Made by a program: the position numbers and the translations under genes. This document shows positions 52,540 to 64,000 of a stretch of 64,000 nt of DNA, piece by piece (the first letter of the stretch is position 1; every line of letters starts with the position of its first letter). The notes beneath the pieces are model-generated. The model made no database searches, was not told where the DNA came from, and worked only from the letters and a program-made list of their open reading frames with translations. This stretch comes from Cyanoderma ruficeps. Lineage: Eukaryota; Chordata; Aves; Passeriformes; Timaliidae. Where the stretch lies: contig VZDJ01000174.1 in assembly GCA_008694505.1 (NCBI GenBank), positions 5,846,601-5,910,600 of the forward strand, written 5' to 3'.

Positions 52540-52720
52540 GTGAAAGTCATTAAATTAGCCCTTCCAAGACTGCTGCAACCATATTATTAGGAAACTTTAG
52601 ATGAATTACACTGTCAAGACTGTTAAGTATCACCTTGTGCTTTTATCAGCCACTAATTAAGACTGAAACAGAATGTTAATGCCCATCTTACTTTGGCTAA
52701 ACAAACAGAGATAACACACA
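52540..52720. promoter_or_regulatory. candidate enhancer: FOX, GATA and homeodomain words
   Basis: In under 200 bp there is a GATA-type TTATC (52643-52647), a TAATTA (52654-52659), a forkhead-type TAAACAAAC (52698-52706) and an AGATAA (52709-52714). The surroundings are AT-rich without simple repeats. Such a mix is common in developmental enhancers but also arises by chance in AT-rich DNA. There is no direct evidence of activity. Confidence 0.25.
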
Positions 52721-53161
52721 CAATGCTACCTACATTTAGATAATAGGCCCAACACCGACTGTACACGCTCTTCCTCCATTCCCCTGTGCAGATCTATGTG
52801 ATCATTAAAAGCCCCCTGATGCCAGAATGAGGAACCTTGAAAGGGTATTTCACCTCCTCAGCACCGTGGGGCTGGTGACATTTCCATTAATCTTCCAAGG
52901 TACCAATCTCAAGACCCTGTTTCAGGAGGAGCACAGTGAGAGATGTGGGTTCAGCCACAGTCTCAGAGCTCAATCTCTCCACACAGATGATTTGCTGGGA
53001 ATTTGTTAAAAAGGCTGAGCTGACACGAACCACCACAGGACCCAGTTTGAACAGAAGTGCCAGAGCAAACCAAGGATTACACAGGATCGTTCCAACAGCT
53101 CAGGTTTTATAAACACCAGGGATAACCCCATGAGGTGCTCCCCAAACCCATCCTCCATCCT
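52721..53161. other. anonymous unique non-coding sequence
   Basis: A 60-codon frame at 52827-53009 (+) begins with a hydrophobic stretch that looks somewhat like a signal peptide, but there is no further support for a gene. Confidence 0.45.
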
Positions 53162-53187
53162 TCCCTCCCTCCCTCCCTCCCTCCCTC
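53162..53187. repeat. (TCCC)6 microsatellite
   Basis: Six perfect TCCC units run from 53162, ending at TC before CAGG. The G-rich complement could in principle form a quadruplex. It is likely length-variable. Confidence 0.95.
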
Positions 53188-56100
53188 AGGTACAAGGGCA
53201 TCAGCTTTCCAGCAGCAGAGCAGAGTGAAGGCTTCATCTGATGCAAAATTAATGCAGTGCCATTGAAATCAGCCCACCCTCACTGGGGCTCCAATTTAAT
53301 CACATTCCCTCATTTATAAAGAGCCTTGAACAAACATTTTATGTAAAGGTCTCCGATTTCTCATTTCAAGGGCTGTGAATCTCACAGGCAATGCAGAGAG
53401 CACAGAAACTGGTCAGAGGTAATTACCTTTAACTGGGTTGCACCTCAGTTCTCTGGGGATTTCAGAGCAAGAAATGAGTCAGCAGCTGAGCACTTCCCCA
53501 AGACATTTTGGATGAAATCAAGGGCAGTTTCAGCACTCACATGTTGAAGCAAGATTATGAATGACCACTGGATGTGACAATTTACCTTGCCACCAGGATT
53601 TGTCCAAGATTTACTTTTTGCCCTTTATTCATGCCGTTGTTTGCAGGTCAAACATGTTCATCTGTTTTACTTCCCTGATTCAAAGTAATGGATAGGAGCA
53701 CAAATAAGCAAAAAAATTCCCCCTCACCCCCCAAAATAAGCAAACTAGAGACCTAAACTTAAAATTTTTGTATTATTGCAATAAAGATGAGAGAGAAAAC
53801 AATTCACCAACCAATCTACTGGAAAACCATGCTACACCTCCTGCTACTGCATAATGGAAAACGTTTTGAAAATGGGTTTCCAGATTTCTCATTTGTGGTG
53901 AGCTATGAACACATGTGGATTTAATAGCATGGGTAGAATTGTTAATTAGACAAGAAAAGGTCTGTCTTGAGTTCATATTATCTTGTGATCCAATGTGATT
54001 CCTTCTCATTCTCAGTCCACAGTTCAGACAGACCTGAAGCATTTCTGAAGCCCAGGGGGGAAGAGGATCCATCTTGTCCACCATCTGAACACAGTTCAAG
54101 GAAGAGGGATTAAATTAGTGATGAATTACACCCTGAATGAAAGCAATCCCTTTTATGTTCATTCAAACAACAGCCTCTCCCACTATAGTCAGATGGGGCA
54201 GCCACAGCCTTAATAACCATCAGTTATCCTGTAAGCCATCATTTAGTGGAGCCAGTGGGCCAGCAGCAGATCCCTGACTCAGAGAATAGGACTGGAATCC
54301 TGAAGCCAAAGACCTGCTGCTGCTTCTTTGTGTGATGGCAAAGGTTACCTACCCCCTTAGTGCTAGATGGACACAGCTTAGAGACAGGCCCTTCCAGAAA
54401 ACTCTGGAGTGCTTTTCATTGTGGTAGTGTGGATGGCAAAGCACGTGAACTGAACCTTTTCCCAAGGAGAAAAAGGGTGAGTGCAGAGGTAAAATACCAA
54501 CAGGGCTGCAATTCCTGCAATTAGCAGGCTGCAAGAAGAAAGCCTGGAAGAGGTGGGAAATTAGAGGAGAATCAAGCCTTATTCTGGGAGCTGGGCCTGT
54601 AGGCGCCCAGGGATAGACCAGAGAAAGCCTGATGCAAAACCTGGCACCGCAATCTGGCACTCTGGTTGACCTCTTGGAGGAGATAACTCAAGAGTCTCTC
54701 TGTTTTTGTTCTCTTTAAATACATGTACAGTCTGCTCCAGCTGCTTGGCTCCGCTGCGAGCTCGTGGTGCCAAGCCAGACATATTTGGCTTTGATACAAC
54801 ATTGGCTCAGCCTTCAAATAAAGCACTGCTGTATTGTCATTAGGAAACAGGAGCTCCTGAGTGATTTCATGGAGAGGTCTGGAGCCACAGTCGGTGCTGG
54901 GGCACAGCCCAGCCCAGCCCTGGGGCTGAACGTGACTGGGAGCAGCAGCTGCTGGCTGGAGGCAAGAGCCTGCAGGGGAGAAATCTCCCATTCCCAGCAT
55001 CTGGTGTTTATTCCTCAGTCTCACATGCTCAGTGACAAACGGAGAGCAGGCGCTGTTTGGACAATCTGGATCTCAGATGTGATGGCCTGTTAGAATTTGG
55101 GTCTGTTCTAAATCGTTACAGGGTTTTTAGGATAATGCTGCCCCAGCCTCGGGTTGGGAAAGCTAAATCTGAGGTCTTGGATCAGCTACACAGGAGCTCT
55201 GCTAATTCATTCACTCAGTTAAACTTGTGTCCTCCTGCAAGGCCAGGGTTAGCAGGCAGGCTGAGCAGAGTGATGGGAAGGAGGCCTGTCCTGCTGCCAC
55301 CACAGGACCTGGGTATTTGCATTGTGGCCACGCTCCTGCCCCATTCTTGGCAGGATCACACTTTAAACACTGCTGACACAACATCTCCTTTCTGCTTGGT
55401 GTGTGCCAGATGTGAAATCTGCTGTCAGCACCAGCCAGCGGCAAGAACCCATCAGGCTTGGGGTCACGAGGAAAGCAAGGCCCTCCTGCCATCCCAGTGT
55501 GGCCATTCTCTGTTCTCTCACCACTCACCCCAGGGCATGGCCATGGTGGGAGAGGAGAAACTTGTGAGGTTTGACTGCAGGAGCACTGCTGGGGCAGGGT
55601 ACACAGGAAAGCAGCAGCAGAATGGGATTGAGTAAGAAATACTTGCCAGAAGCCAACACGGATCTTGCTTTCATCTGCTGACAGAAACTCTGACAACTGT
55701 ATATAATCTGCCTGATTTTCTCTAGCCCAAATAGTCTTTAAAATAGAAGTAGTTCAGCTTTTACAGGAGTTGGCACTAGAGAACAGAAATTCGACTAGAC
55801 CAAACAGTGACCACGGAGGAAGACTCCTCACCCTCCTTCTTCCCATCTCTCCAGCAGAGCAGAACCAGAAAAGCAAACACATCTAGCAGACTGCTCCCCT
55901 GAAGATGGGAAATGAAAGAAGGGAGACAGAGAGAGACTTTGTTCTATTTTTAAACACTTGAGAATGGCTCCAGAACTACTGAGAATGGCATTGAAAGCAC
56001 TCAGATGGGGGGGAAAAAAAATCACCCAAGTACAAATTCCAACTGACTCCACCATGGGCTTTGCCCTCAACCAGACTAGGCAGGGATGTTTTCTTTCCCT

Positions 56101-57246
56101 CTCCACGGGTTGGCTCATGTCCCCAGCCAGGCAAACATGAGGGAGGAGCTGAGATCTGAGAGGAGGCTGCTGCACTGCCCAGCCTGGTGCCCACCCATCC
56201 CCTCACCTCTGTGCCCCACACAGCAGCATAGCTCCGTTTGCCCAGCTGCTGTCCCCTTCTTCATTTTGCCTCCAAGCCCTGTGGACGTTGACATTCCTGC
56301 TGCAGATTCCCAGCAAAAGAGGGGGAAGAGGTGTGCGACCAGCAGAAGCCTTGAAAGGATGGACATTCACTGCTCAGAACTGTAAAAGGATGTGCTTGCT
56401 GGAAGCCAAGGGCAAAATTCTGAGTGATGTCAAAGGAGTCAGCATTTTTACTCACTTTCCTGAACTCCCAACATTGTCACAACAGTCTGGCAAACTTTAG
56501 GAGAAACTTATTTAACATGTGAGAGTAGACTTTTCCAGTCATATTCTGGGATTTATGCAGGGTTAGGAATTAAAAATTACAGCTGAGTTATGGATTTCAT
56601 CAAAGAATTTTTTATTGAAATGAAAAATGAAAAATCAAATTATTTTCCAGACACTAATAGAAAGCAGGTGTTGGGCTTTAAACACTGGTTTAGGCACATT
56701 AATATTATGGTTAAGACATACTGTACTGATTACAGCTTTAATTTAATAAAAGTCAGTGGTGCAGAGCATCATAGCCTTTATTTACACATGGCATCCTTCC
56801 TCTGCTGAATGAAACCCAAAAAAAACAAAGGGACTTTGACTAAGTGAACTTCACCTCAGACTAAAGAAAGCTCTGCAAATTTAAAATTTTTAATAAACAA
56901 CATCTTGTGCTGCTGAACTAATGGCACCACTGGATTGGGGGGGGAGGGGGTAATTATTAATAAATACCTAGGTTCTGGTTTGGTGATTCTGCACTGCCCC
57001 TTCCCCATCACAGCTGATGGTTCATTTTGCCCTTTTCCTCACGCAATTATTGTACAAGTTAGTTTGAAAGGACTTTGGGACCTTCTGGTCTTACCCAAAA
57101 CAATGCTGACTGCAGTGACAGCCGGAGTTTCTCGGAACAGTTTCTTTACCTGGAACAAACTGCTCAGCTCAGGGGTTTTCAGCCACTGGGAGTGACTGTC
57201 AGCACCTGCATTCCCCTTTCCATTCGTTTTTTCCCTTCTCTTTCAG
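53188..57246. other. mostly anonymous unique sequence
   Basis: A GC-rich block at about 54.88-55.63 kb contains open frames on both strands (192 codons at 55057-55635, +; 161 codons at 55211-55696, -) with no recognised domain, and this mirror pattern argues against coding. A G-rich run lies at 56937-56950. The AT-rich stretch at 56.59-56.92 kb has enhancer-like composition only. Confidence 0.45.
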
Positions 57247-57393
57247 GAGGAACAGGGCCAGAATTATGTTCAAAGAAAAAAACCTAGTGTTTGTGGAACA
57301 GTGACCTGCTTAGGTCAGGAGGAAAAGGCAAAGGCCATAAAATTCACCAAAAAGGGAAAAAAATCTGCAAAATTATGGAGAAAGGTGTCATGA
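57247..57393 (+). other. possible orphan exon after a strong splice acceptor
   Basis: A long uninterrupted pyrimidine tract ends TTCCCTTCTCTTTCAG at 57246, with a TGACT branch-point-like word about 50 bp upstream. This is the best acceptor I noticed in the window. The frame that follows stays open for 48 codons to a TGA at 57391-57393. It starts EEQGQNYVQRKKPSVC and becomes very lysine-rich (KFTKKGKKSAKLWRK), with no domain I know. It could be a terminal exon, an exon of a non-coding transcript, or a decoy acceptor. No matching upstream exon is visible. Confidence 0.15.
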
Positions 57394-57839
57394 AATCCTG
57401 ATGGAATGGATTTAAAAAAGAAAAAAGCCTCAAGAAATCTTAGAGGCTCTGGCCGACCTTACAACAAAATAGAGGAAGAAATTGAGATCCCAAAAATAAC
57501 TTTGAAAGGCAAAGCAGCCAAACAGTGCCAAGGTGTGAGTTTACTCCACAGCACATTTCTCTGTGTGTAATGAGCTCCCCAAACAAAGCTGCCACTTGGG
57601 AGCAGACCCTGGATCCCCCTGGATCCCCCCTCAGATGACCAGAGCTGATTCCGGAGCAGCTCCACAGGGTCAGCCCTGCTAGGGAGGGAGGGAAGGTTGA
57701 TGGCCATTCCTAAGAGCCTCTGGAAAGCAGTGTTTGCACAGCCCAATTGTGAGAACAATAGCAATAACACTCCATTGTCTCTAGGTTTTAGAGCCACTAA
57801 GACTAATGAGTTCATTTATAGCCCTGATGGAAGTAATTA
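57394..57839. other. anonymous unique non-coding sequence
   Basis: A 10-bp tandem duplication, CTGGATCCCC, lies at 57609-57628. Nothing else is recognised. Confidence 0.5.
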
Positions 57840-58190
57840 AATCTGAAAATCAAAGCACAACATTCTTGTTTAGTGCTCTTTGAAACCAATATTCTAATGG
57901 AATGCTATCAGCAGCTAATTGAAGCACTAATCTTGCCCAGGGTTGGGCCCATTGCCCAGATGGCTCATACATCATTTTCTAGTCTGGCAAGCAACATATT
58001 GCACTGGCTGGATGAAGCTGAGATTAGATATAGCTATAGGATACGATGGAAGCACAAGAATTTTCCCAGTCAATATTTTGATAAAATTGACATTTAAAGC
58101 CAATCAGCCAATAAACTTCTTGCCAAAGTTCAAGGATGCATCCTTGGCTTTATAAATAAAAAAATTCTGTTGCCTTATGCAAATAGAAGC
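57840..58190. promoter_or_regulatory. candidate enhancer with octamer, MEF2-like, CCAAT words and a 16-bp palindrome
   Basis: This AT-rich block carries an exact octamer ATGCAAAT (58177-58184), a MEF2-type TTATAAATAA (58150-58159), two CCAAT words (from about 58101 and 58109) and the perfect palindrome CAAGGATGCATCCTTG (58131-58146). The palindrome overlaps a nuclear-receptor-like TTCAAGG. The known binding classes are POU proteins for ATGCAAAT, MEF2 for YTAWWWWTAR and NF-Y for CCAAT. Density and absence of simple repeats make this the most enhancer-like spot in the window. Activity and conservation are inferred, not shown. Confidence 0.35.
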
Positions 58191-60199
58191 TCCTACCAAC
58201 TGGGTAATAATAGCAATACAGAAACATTAGCAAGATAAATGTCCAGTGAGTGCCATGAGGACAACAGGGAAGCTAAAGAGCTTAATCTTCCTCCTAGACC
58301 TGAACCATTTAACAAATAAAAGTCGAGTTTTTCTGTTGTAATGTGTCCTTTCTGGAAGATTTTGCATATTGTATGCTCTGTCAGGGAGAGGAGGGCAGGA
58401 GGGTGCAGCGGTGTGTAAGGTACAGCTGACAGGGATGTCTGAGGAGGCAGCAGCATTCTTGTCCTGAGATTAGAATTAATGAGCTGGGGGTGCGACATTC
58501 TGCTTTCCTCAGAACTGGAAGTTAAAAGCATCAGGAACCACGTTACCAAATCTTATATCCAAGCAATATAATTCCTGTGTTTTCCTGGCAGCTGCTAATT
58601 CCTTCGTGAAATTCAGTAATCAGACAGATGTTGGCGTTTGTTTGAGTCATTCAGCAGCTTTGGCCTCTATTATCCCCTTCTCCTACATTTTTCTTTTTTC
58701 AGCTGTGTGGTGTTTAGCCAGGCAGAGCCTCCCCTGGTGTCAGTCAGCAGAACTCAGAGGAGCAGAGCCAGCCGAGGGCAGCTGGGAATGGGCACTGGGG
58801 AGCAGGGAGGCAATGAAGCAAGATAACTGCACAACATCCTTAAGGAGCCCAGTGATCTGTGTCTGCACCCGCTGAAAATGCTGCGTGAACTCCAGCCTCC
58901 AGCCATGAATTAAAGACTGTCCTCAGCACATGGTTTTCTCTGTCAAGTACTGCACAAATCCTGGAGTTTGTGAGCAGCACAAACGCTGTTCTTCTTCTTC
59001 TGTACTTGGGCTTGCTGCTCACACAAACTTTTGAAACTGTGCAATTGTCTGTGCCAGCACCCAGCCCTCTCCATATAGCATGAATTATCTCAAGAATATC
59101 CCAGTTTATTGATCTTTTCACTGCTGGCTGGTTAGATAGAGTGTCTGGAATTTTTTCTTTTTTAAATACCAGACGAGATATGGTTTAATGCCAGTAAAAG
59201 TCCAAATGCAGCATTATCTGGAGACCTAGCAGGAGGCAGCAGGATACAAAAAGCTGACTTGAGAAGACAAGAATCTGCCTTGAGAGGTGGTAAAAGTGAG
59301 AGAAACAAACATCCATGCTCATCTGTAACTTCTATTTTAATATGTAGATCAAATATTTTGTATTTCTGGCCCTTTACCCTTAATACTCATTTTTTGGTTT
59401 TACTTTGCAATTTAAGCTTTACACTTACAGTTAAGCATTAGTATTTTCCAGAGATGTCTAAGTTAAAAGTGTAATTATTCAAAACTCCCTCAAGGACAGG
59501 GAAAGAGAGGGGCAGCTTCCAAGGACTGCTCAGCCCATCTGAGATCTGAATTGCTGCTCTCTCTGCCTCCCTTTGCCCCTCTGCTGAGTCTAGGAGTAGC
59601 CTAGGACAGGAGTTTCCCAACTTATATATCATTGACTATTTGTTCAGATTCCAGATGAACTGGAAAATAAAGGTTAAATATGATTCCTGACCCTTAAAAG
59701 GGTCAAGAACAAATAGGTGAAAAGAGTGAAGGCATGCTCATCCTGCTTCTTCAAGAGCCCTGCTAAAAAGGAACATTTCTGGTGGAGTCAGGTTCCAGGG
59801 AAGCCCTCTTCAACAGGCATAAAAGCAACCCAAAAATCAACTATCTGAAGATGTCAGAGATCCATTGGCTTTTAATGGCAAAGCGTAATTGTCTCTCGTC
59901 TGCTCCAAAATGCTGTTACCGGGACACATTTCCTATTGCTTTCTTGTTACCGTCTCCATTTAAGTTCTTAATTAGGCAGAATCATTCCACCCATGCACAG
60001 AGGAAAAAAAAAAACCCATAGGCGATATTTTAACTAATAATTAAAAGGCTCAGCGAGGGATCCTTGGGCACAGCTCAGTACAAAAAAATATTAAAGCATG
60101 TCTTGAAATGTGCCCAAAGGCTCGAGCTGCCACGTGAGGTGTGAGAGGTCCTGTGGCAGGAGCCAGGGCAGGAGGGGGCAGGGGAAGGGATGGGGCTGC
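58191..60199. other. anonymous unique non-coding sequence
   Basis: No gene or transposon is recognised. A 7-bp-arm palindrome around GACCCTTAAAAGGGTC lies near 59,689-59,704. All open frames are under 120 codons and lack domains. Confidence 0.5.
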
Positions 60200-60860
60200 T
60201 GAGGTGGGATGTTAAGTGATGTTCAGCAGCTCGGTGATAGCTGCTAAGAATAATGAACCTGACCTTGTCAAAGGCCGTCATTATTGATAATAACAAAGTT
60301 CAACAGCATTATTATACGATTTTACAACTGCTAACCTTTATTGCTGGAGGGCTAATTGTGACCTTTCTTGTGTCTCCTTCACACCTAATTAGGTTTCTGT
60401 TGTAAAGAGATAAAAGAGTGTTTGTATCAGTGGGGCATCTTTTTCTGCAGCTGAATGAATTCATGAAAGACTGAGATTGTTAAGTGAGAGAGAGAGAGAG
60501 AGAGAGAGAAGAGGAAATACAGAAAAAGGCAGGAGGCATTAATAGACTTTAGAATAAAATCCTGACAGATTCAAATTGATTCTGCTGCCTGAGAAAATTG
60601 AGTGCGGAGGGAATTAGATTTATGCACTGTTAAATGTAACTGCCTGGCAGTATCCATACAGAAAGCTGTTAAAATGGTAATCTTTAGAGATGTATGAAAA
60701 TTGTGTGTGAATAGACCAATGAACCATCACTCAGAGCATGTCTCTTCTAGCCGAATAACACGAGACAGTATTATTATTATTAATAATGTATTACAAACAC
60801 TATGCATTATGTATGTAATTTAATCACAGTATCTAAATGTATAAACAACAGCACGGCCAC
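60200..60860. promoter_or_regulatory. candidate conserved regulatory block with palindromic homeodomain site
   Basis: This is about 650 bp of AT-rich, open-frame-poor sequence with many transcription-factor-like words, among them the perfect 12-bp palindrome ACCTAATTAGGT (60383-60394), an AGATAA-type GATA word near 60,407 and an ATTATTATTATTAATAATG run near 60,771. A (GA)12 microsatellite interrupts it at 60486-60509. (GA)n tracts can act as GAGA-like elements. Composition suggests a developmental regulatory region, but this is a judgement from reading only. Confidence 0.3.
60486..60509. repeat. (GA)12 microsatellite
   Basis: Twelve perfect GA units, followed by AGAGG. Likely length-polymorphic. 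Confidence 0.95.
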
Positions 60861-63500
60861 GTGGTAACTTCTTCGTGCGTGTGGTTCTACATTCCCTTTT
60901 TCTCTTTGAGGACCCCCTGAGGATGCTGCCGGCAGCTGGTGCAGCTTGTGCCCAGCTGAGCCAGGGGACCCTGCACCCCTGGAGAGCCCAGCCGGGTGTG
61001 AGGGGCTGTGGAGCGTGTCCAGGGCTGCTGGTCCTGCAGCCTGGACTCAGGACAGGAGAGCAGCAAAAGGCCTGGAAAGGGGCTCCTTTCGGCCAGGGAG
61101 GTTGGGCCACTGTGGGCTGACAGCCCAAGGATCTCTGATGTGGGGTTTTTTTGTTGTTGTTTTAAACTTCTCAGCTTGGCTGGTGAACTTTCTAAAGGCT
61201 AATTTCCAGCAAAGGGCACAGAGCACACCGGTGTGGGTTACTGGGAGGTTTGAGTTGCCATCAAAGAGGCTAGAACAAGTTTCTAATAAACATATCCATG
61301 GCTCAGACTGAGGGGGAAAATCAAGCTAGAAATAACCTCTTGATTCCCCCATTTGAATTCAGATCTGTGGTTCTTATGGCAAGATTATCCCTGGCATCAA
61401 AGCAACTGTGAGTGAGACAATGTTATCACTGATGACAGGGACAATCACTGATTGATCTTTCACGATCTGATTTAGATTAGATGCTGTCATAGGCTCTTTT
61501 CATGACTCTAATGGTAGAACTTTGCTCTACCCACATCTGGAAGTGCACTTGCTGCAGTAATTGAGCTATTGCAGAACAGAGGGAGTTGCTCTTTGGTTTT
61601 TGCTTCATCTCATCAGAGGGGGCTGTCAAAAGTTGTAAATCCAGAAATACTTCCAGGTGAGCCACAGAGTTACTTCCTTTGGATCTCTCTGGCACCAACT
61701 TTGAGCTCCTCACATTCTCACACACTTTCTTCTATTAAGAAAATGCTGTTTCTACTCGGAACATTAATCCACTAAAGGTTTACAAAGCAACATTGCCGTT
61801 TCCCAGGTCCAACCTAACAAACCATCAGCCAGTACCCAGTGCAAGGCCTTGCCAAAGTGGGCAGTGTAGGAGGGGTCTGTGTAAATTCATGTCTCATCTC
61901 CAAAACACACTGTAAAGAATGGAATAGAAGTAACACAAAAGAAAACACTAAACCTGCAGAGAAAAGCCACTCCTGGCCAGCTCCCACCCTACCCGAGCGT
62001 GCCCTGCAGTCAGGCTGTTTATTTCCTCCTCTGGGAGATAAGATACCTTATCTACTGCATCTGGTTCCATGCCAGAACCCCCAGAGTCAACACACTCCAT
62101 CAGGCTTCCTGAAGCTCCTAGGACACAATCAGGGGTAGACCATCCACCCTTTGCCAGATAAGGAAAGAGCTTAATAAGCAAATAGAGAAAGAATTTTGTT
62201 TTCAAACAACGTGGAGGGAGCTACTAAAAGTGTTTTATAAACACAGAAAAATATCAAAACCTCTTAATGATTCCCTACATCAAAAGTATCCAAAATGCCT
62301 TCCTGGTAACAAAGCTGGATGAGCTGATGGATGTCTGTCTTTTAAGGACTATAGACTTGACAAAAGAGAAATTTTCATGAATATTTGTCGAAAAACTTTC
62401 AGAAGAATACAGAAATTAGGGTCCCAAGAACTCAGAATTACTGGGATTTTCCGCATGGGGATTTTTTCACTCTTGTTACAGACAGATGTAAGGTATTTTC
62501 CACAACTGTCCTGGGTATACCTTGGGGGAGCAGAGGCATCCTCTGGCAAAGAGGCACACTGGATGAAAACAAGCCACAGAGGGGAGCTTTTGGGTTTAGT
62601 ATTTCATTTTTGTTGAGCAGATGTTTTCTGGGCATCACAGGCCCTGCTTTAATTTGCCTCGCTAATAATACAGAGCAGAAAAACCTGTTTAACAAAATAA
62701 TTGACAAGCATTTAAAGCAATTTTTTGGTAGCATGTTTCATTCTAGTGAAGACTGGAGGCTGATTCTCAGAAGTGGAGGAACAAGTGGGGGCACAATACC
62801 CCAAGCAGACACTTGGGCTGCCTATGAATGTGTGGGGAATAAAGTCCCCTTTTCTCCCTTGCATGTTCCTCCTGGATTTTGGGGTCAGGAATTGTGCAGT
62901 GCTGCCTGCTCATGACTTCACCTCAAATTGACAGGAAAAGCAAGTGCTCTGGGAATGTTTTAAAACTGCTTAAATAGGCATATGCAATAACATGTTGACA
63001 AAAACATATGAGGAAAATATTCCTGGGTATATTGTTCTGTGGAGATGAGTATGCTGGCAAAAAGCAAGTGTTTTATTTACCAGGCCAGCTCATTTTCAGA
63101 CTAGCTTTCTATAACAAAAGAGTTTAATAATAATGTTGAAGGCAAGAAAGATGCCTATAAATAGGAGCAAGACCTGTCTGTGGAACTTTTTAATGAAACT
63201 TTAATTCTTTATTGCCATCCTGCCTGCACTAACTTAATGTGAAAGTAGGTAGCAGAATCGAGAAAATATTTCCTTTATGTGTTCACAACTCCCTTTTCTT
63301 CAGGGCTGTCTACCTGAAAGGCTGGCTACTGGTCCTGTGTTACCCCTCTTGGTCCATGCTTGGATTTGGAGATAGTAACAGCCTTGCTTCCCAACACCTG
63401 CTGTTCCCATCCTCATCCAAGCACCTCTGCCTGCCCCTAGATCAGGGATAACGGGACATTCTAGCCAAGCAAAAAGCAGTATTTTCTTCAGAGGAAAAAA
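60861..63500. other. anonymous unique non-coding sequence
   Basis: A GC-rich patch at about 60,910-61,130 has frames open on both strands (121 codons at 60946-61311, +) and no domain. The 176-codon frame at 62385-62915 (+) is one of the longer ones but shows no recognisable motif, and other frames overlap it on both strands. No repeat family is seen. Confidence 0.45.
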
Positions 63501-64000
63501 AAAACCCAACTCAGCTCAGAGCTTTGTCCCACCACAGTGACCCACCCAGCAAGGGTCTGCCCCTGGATGGGGTTCCCAGCAAGTGGGGGTCATGAAGGAT
63601 CCAGCTTCCCTATGGGATAGAAGGCTCTGGCCCAAGCCATCCACTATTTCTATATTTAGAAAAACCTTGGACAGACACACAGGGCCTCTCAAAATGAACG
63701 ACCCAATCATTCCCCTTCATCCGTTCAGGTGGCCTTTGCAGTGTCTATTAACTACCAAATCTCCAGCCTATCGAAAATGCAATCCATCTTCCACGACATT
63801 AAAGATTTTATCTCTGTGCCTCAGCACACAACGCTATGTGAAAAGGACAGAGATTTCATTCCGGGCACTTCAAATGTTACATACAGAACATTCGGCATTT
63901 CAGGCCAAAAAAAAAAAAATTTTCAAAGGAATGGTAGTTGTGCAATTATTTTCCATTTTAGTAATTTCACTGGTGTGTATTATCCATCGATAATCAAACA
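63501..64000. other. possible conserved non-coding sequence running off the window end
   Basis: From about 63,690 the sequence carries scattered CpG (AACGACC, TCCGTTC, CTATCGAA, CCACGAC, AACGCTATG, CATTCCGGG, ATTCGGC, ATCGATAA) in AT-rich context. That is unusual for this window and may indicate selective retention. A 13-base A run lies at 63907-63919. A 136-codon frame (63583-63993, +) crosses it without a recognisable domain. The element may continue beyond the window. Confidence 0.25.

Noticed and set aside
52827..53009. 60-codon frame starting with a hydrophobic, signal-peptide-like stretch
   Set aside because: Short, no mature domain, no promoter or exon support; hydrophobic starts are common by chance.
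55057..55696. Overlapping 192- and 161-codon frames on opposite strands
   Set aside because: Long frames on both strands of a GC-rich block reflect composition; no domain, splice structure or recognisable family.
62385..62915. 176-codon + strand frame
   Set aside because: No recognisable motif, overlapped by other frames on both strands, no convincing splice context.
1..64000. tRNA, snRNA, microRNA genes or CRISPR arrays
   Set aside because: No tRNA B-box-like segment, no U-snRNA or Y-RNA core, no microRNA mature sequence I know, and no regularly spaced repeat-spacer pattern was found on reading both strands.

Overview
The window reads as non-coding nuclear DNA from a bird, most likely a songbird. 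I find no protein-coding gene, rRNA, tRNA or other RNA gene that the sequence supports. The case for a bird is indirect. There are two old CR1/L3-type LINE fossils (about 13.7-14.05 kb and 42.64-42.89 kb) and a fossil of MIR/L2 type (about 10.9 kb). In 64 kb I see no mammalian Alu, B1 or L1 sequence, and the interspersed repeat load is very low. The only young-looking mobile element is a complete solo LTR at 21,146-21,682. It has TG/CA ends and a perfect 6-bp target-site duplication, and it resembles songbird LTRs as I remember them. No recent CR1 copy with the usual avian 3' octamer repeats was seen.

Layout. 1-10.9 kb is anonymous unique sequence with an A/C-rich tract at 1.93-2.06 kb, a CpG-retaining block at 3.18-3.71 kb and a homeodomain-site pair at 6.16-6.51 kb. 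10.9-14.05 kb holds the MIR/L2 and first CR1 fossils. 20.7-23.5 kb is the most eventful stretch: three AP-1 sites in 35 bp, the solo LTR, a dense CpG patch with a 24-bp tandem duplication, and a diverged tandem repeat of roughly 120 bp. 31.2-36.3 kb has an octamer/homeodomain cluster, a small CpG island of about 310 bp at 34.03-34.34 kb, the longest open frame (235 codons, no recognisable domain) and two CTCF-like motifs. A 60-N assembly gap lies at 38,972-39,031. 42.6-56 kb contains the second CR1 fossil, several GC-rich blocks and small tandem repeats. 56.5-64 kb is AT-rich and dense in candidate transcription-factor sites; it looks most like a cluster of developmental enhancers.

Interpretation. 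The whole window fits the inside of a gene desert or a very long intron. No operon or pathway logic applies. What can be said concerns old repeats, one dated insertion event and candidate regulatory elements. The regulatory calls rest on motif reading alone and are given low confidence; cross-species alignment, chromatin data and RNA-seq would decide them. I did not find a new biological system here.
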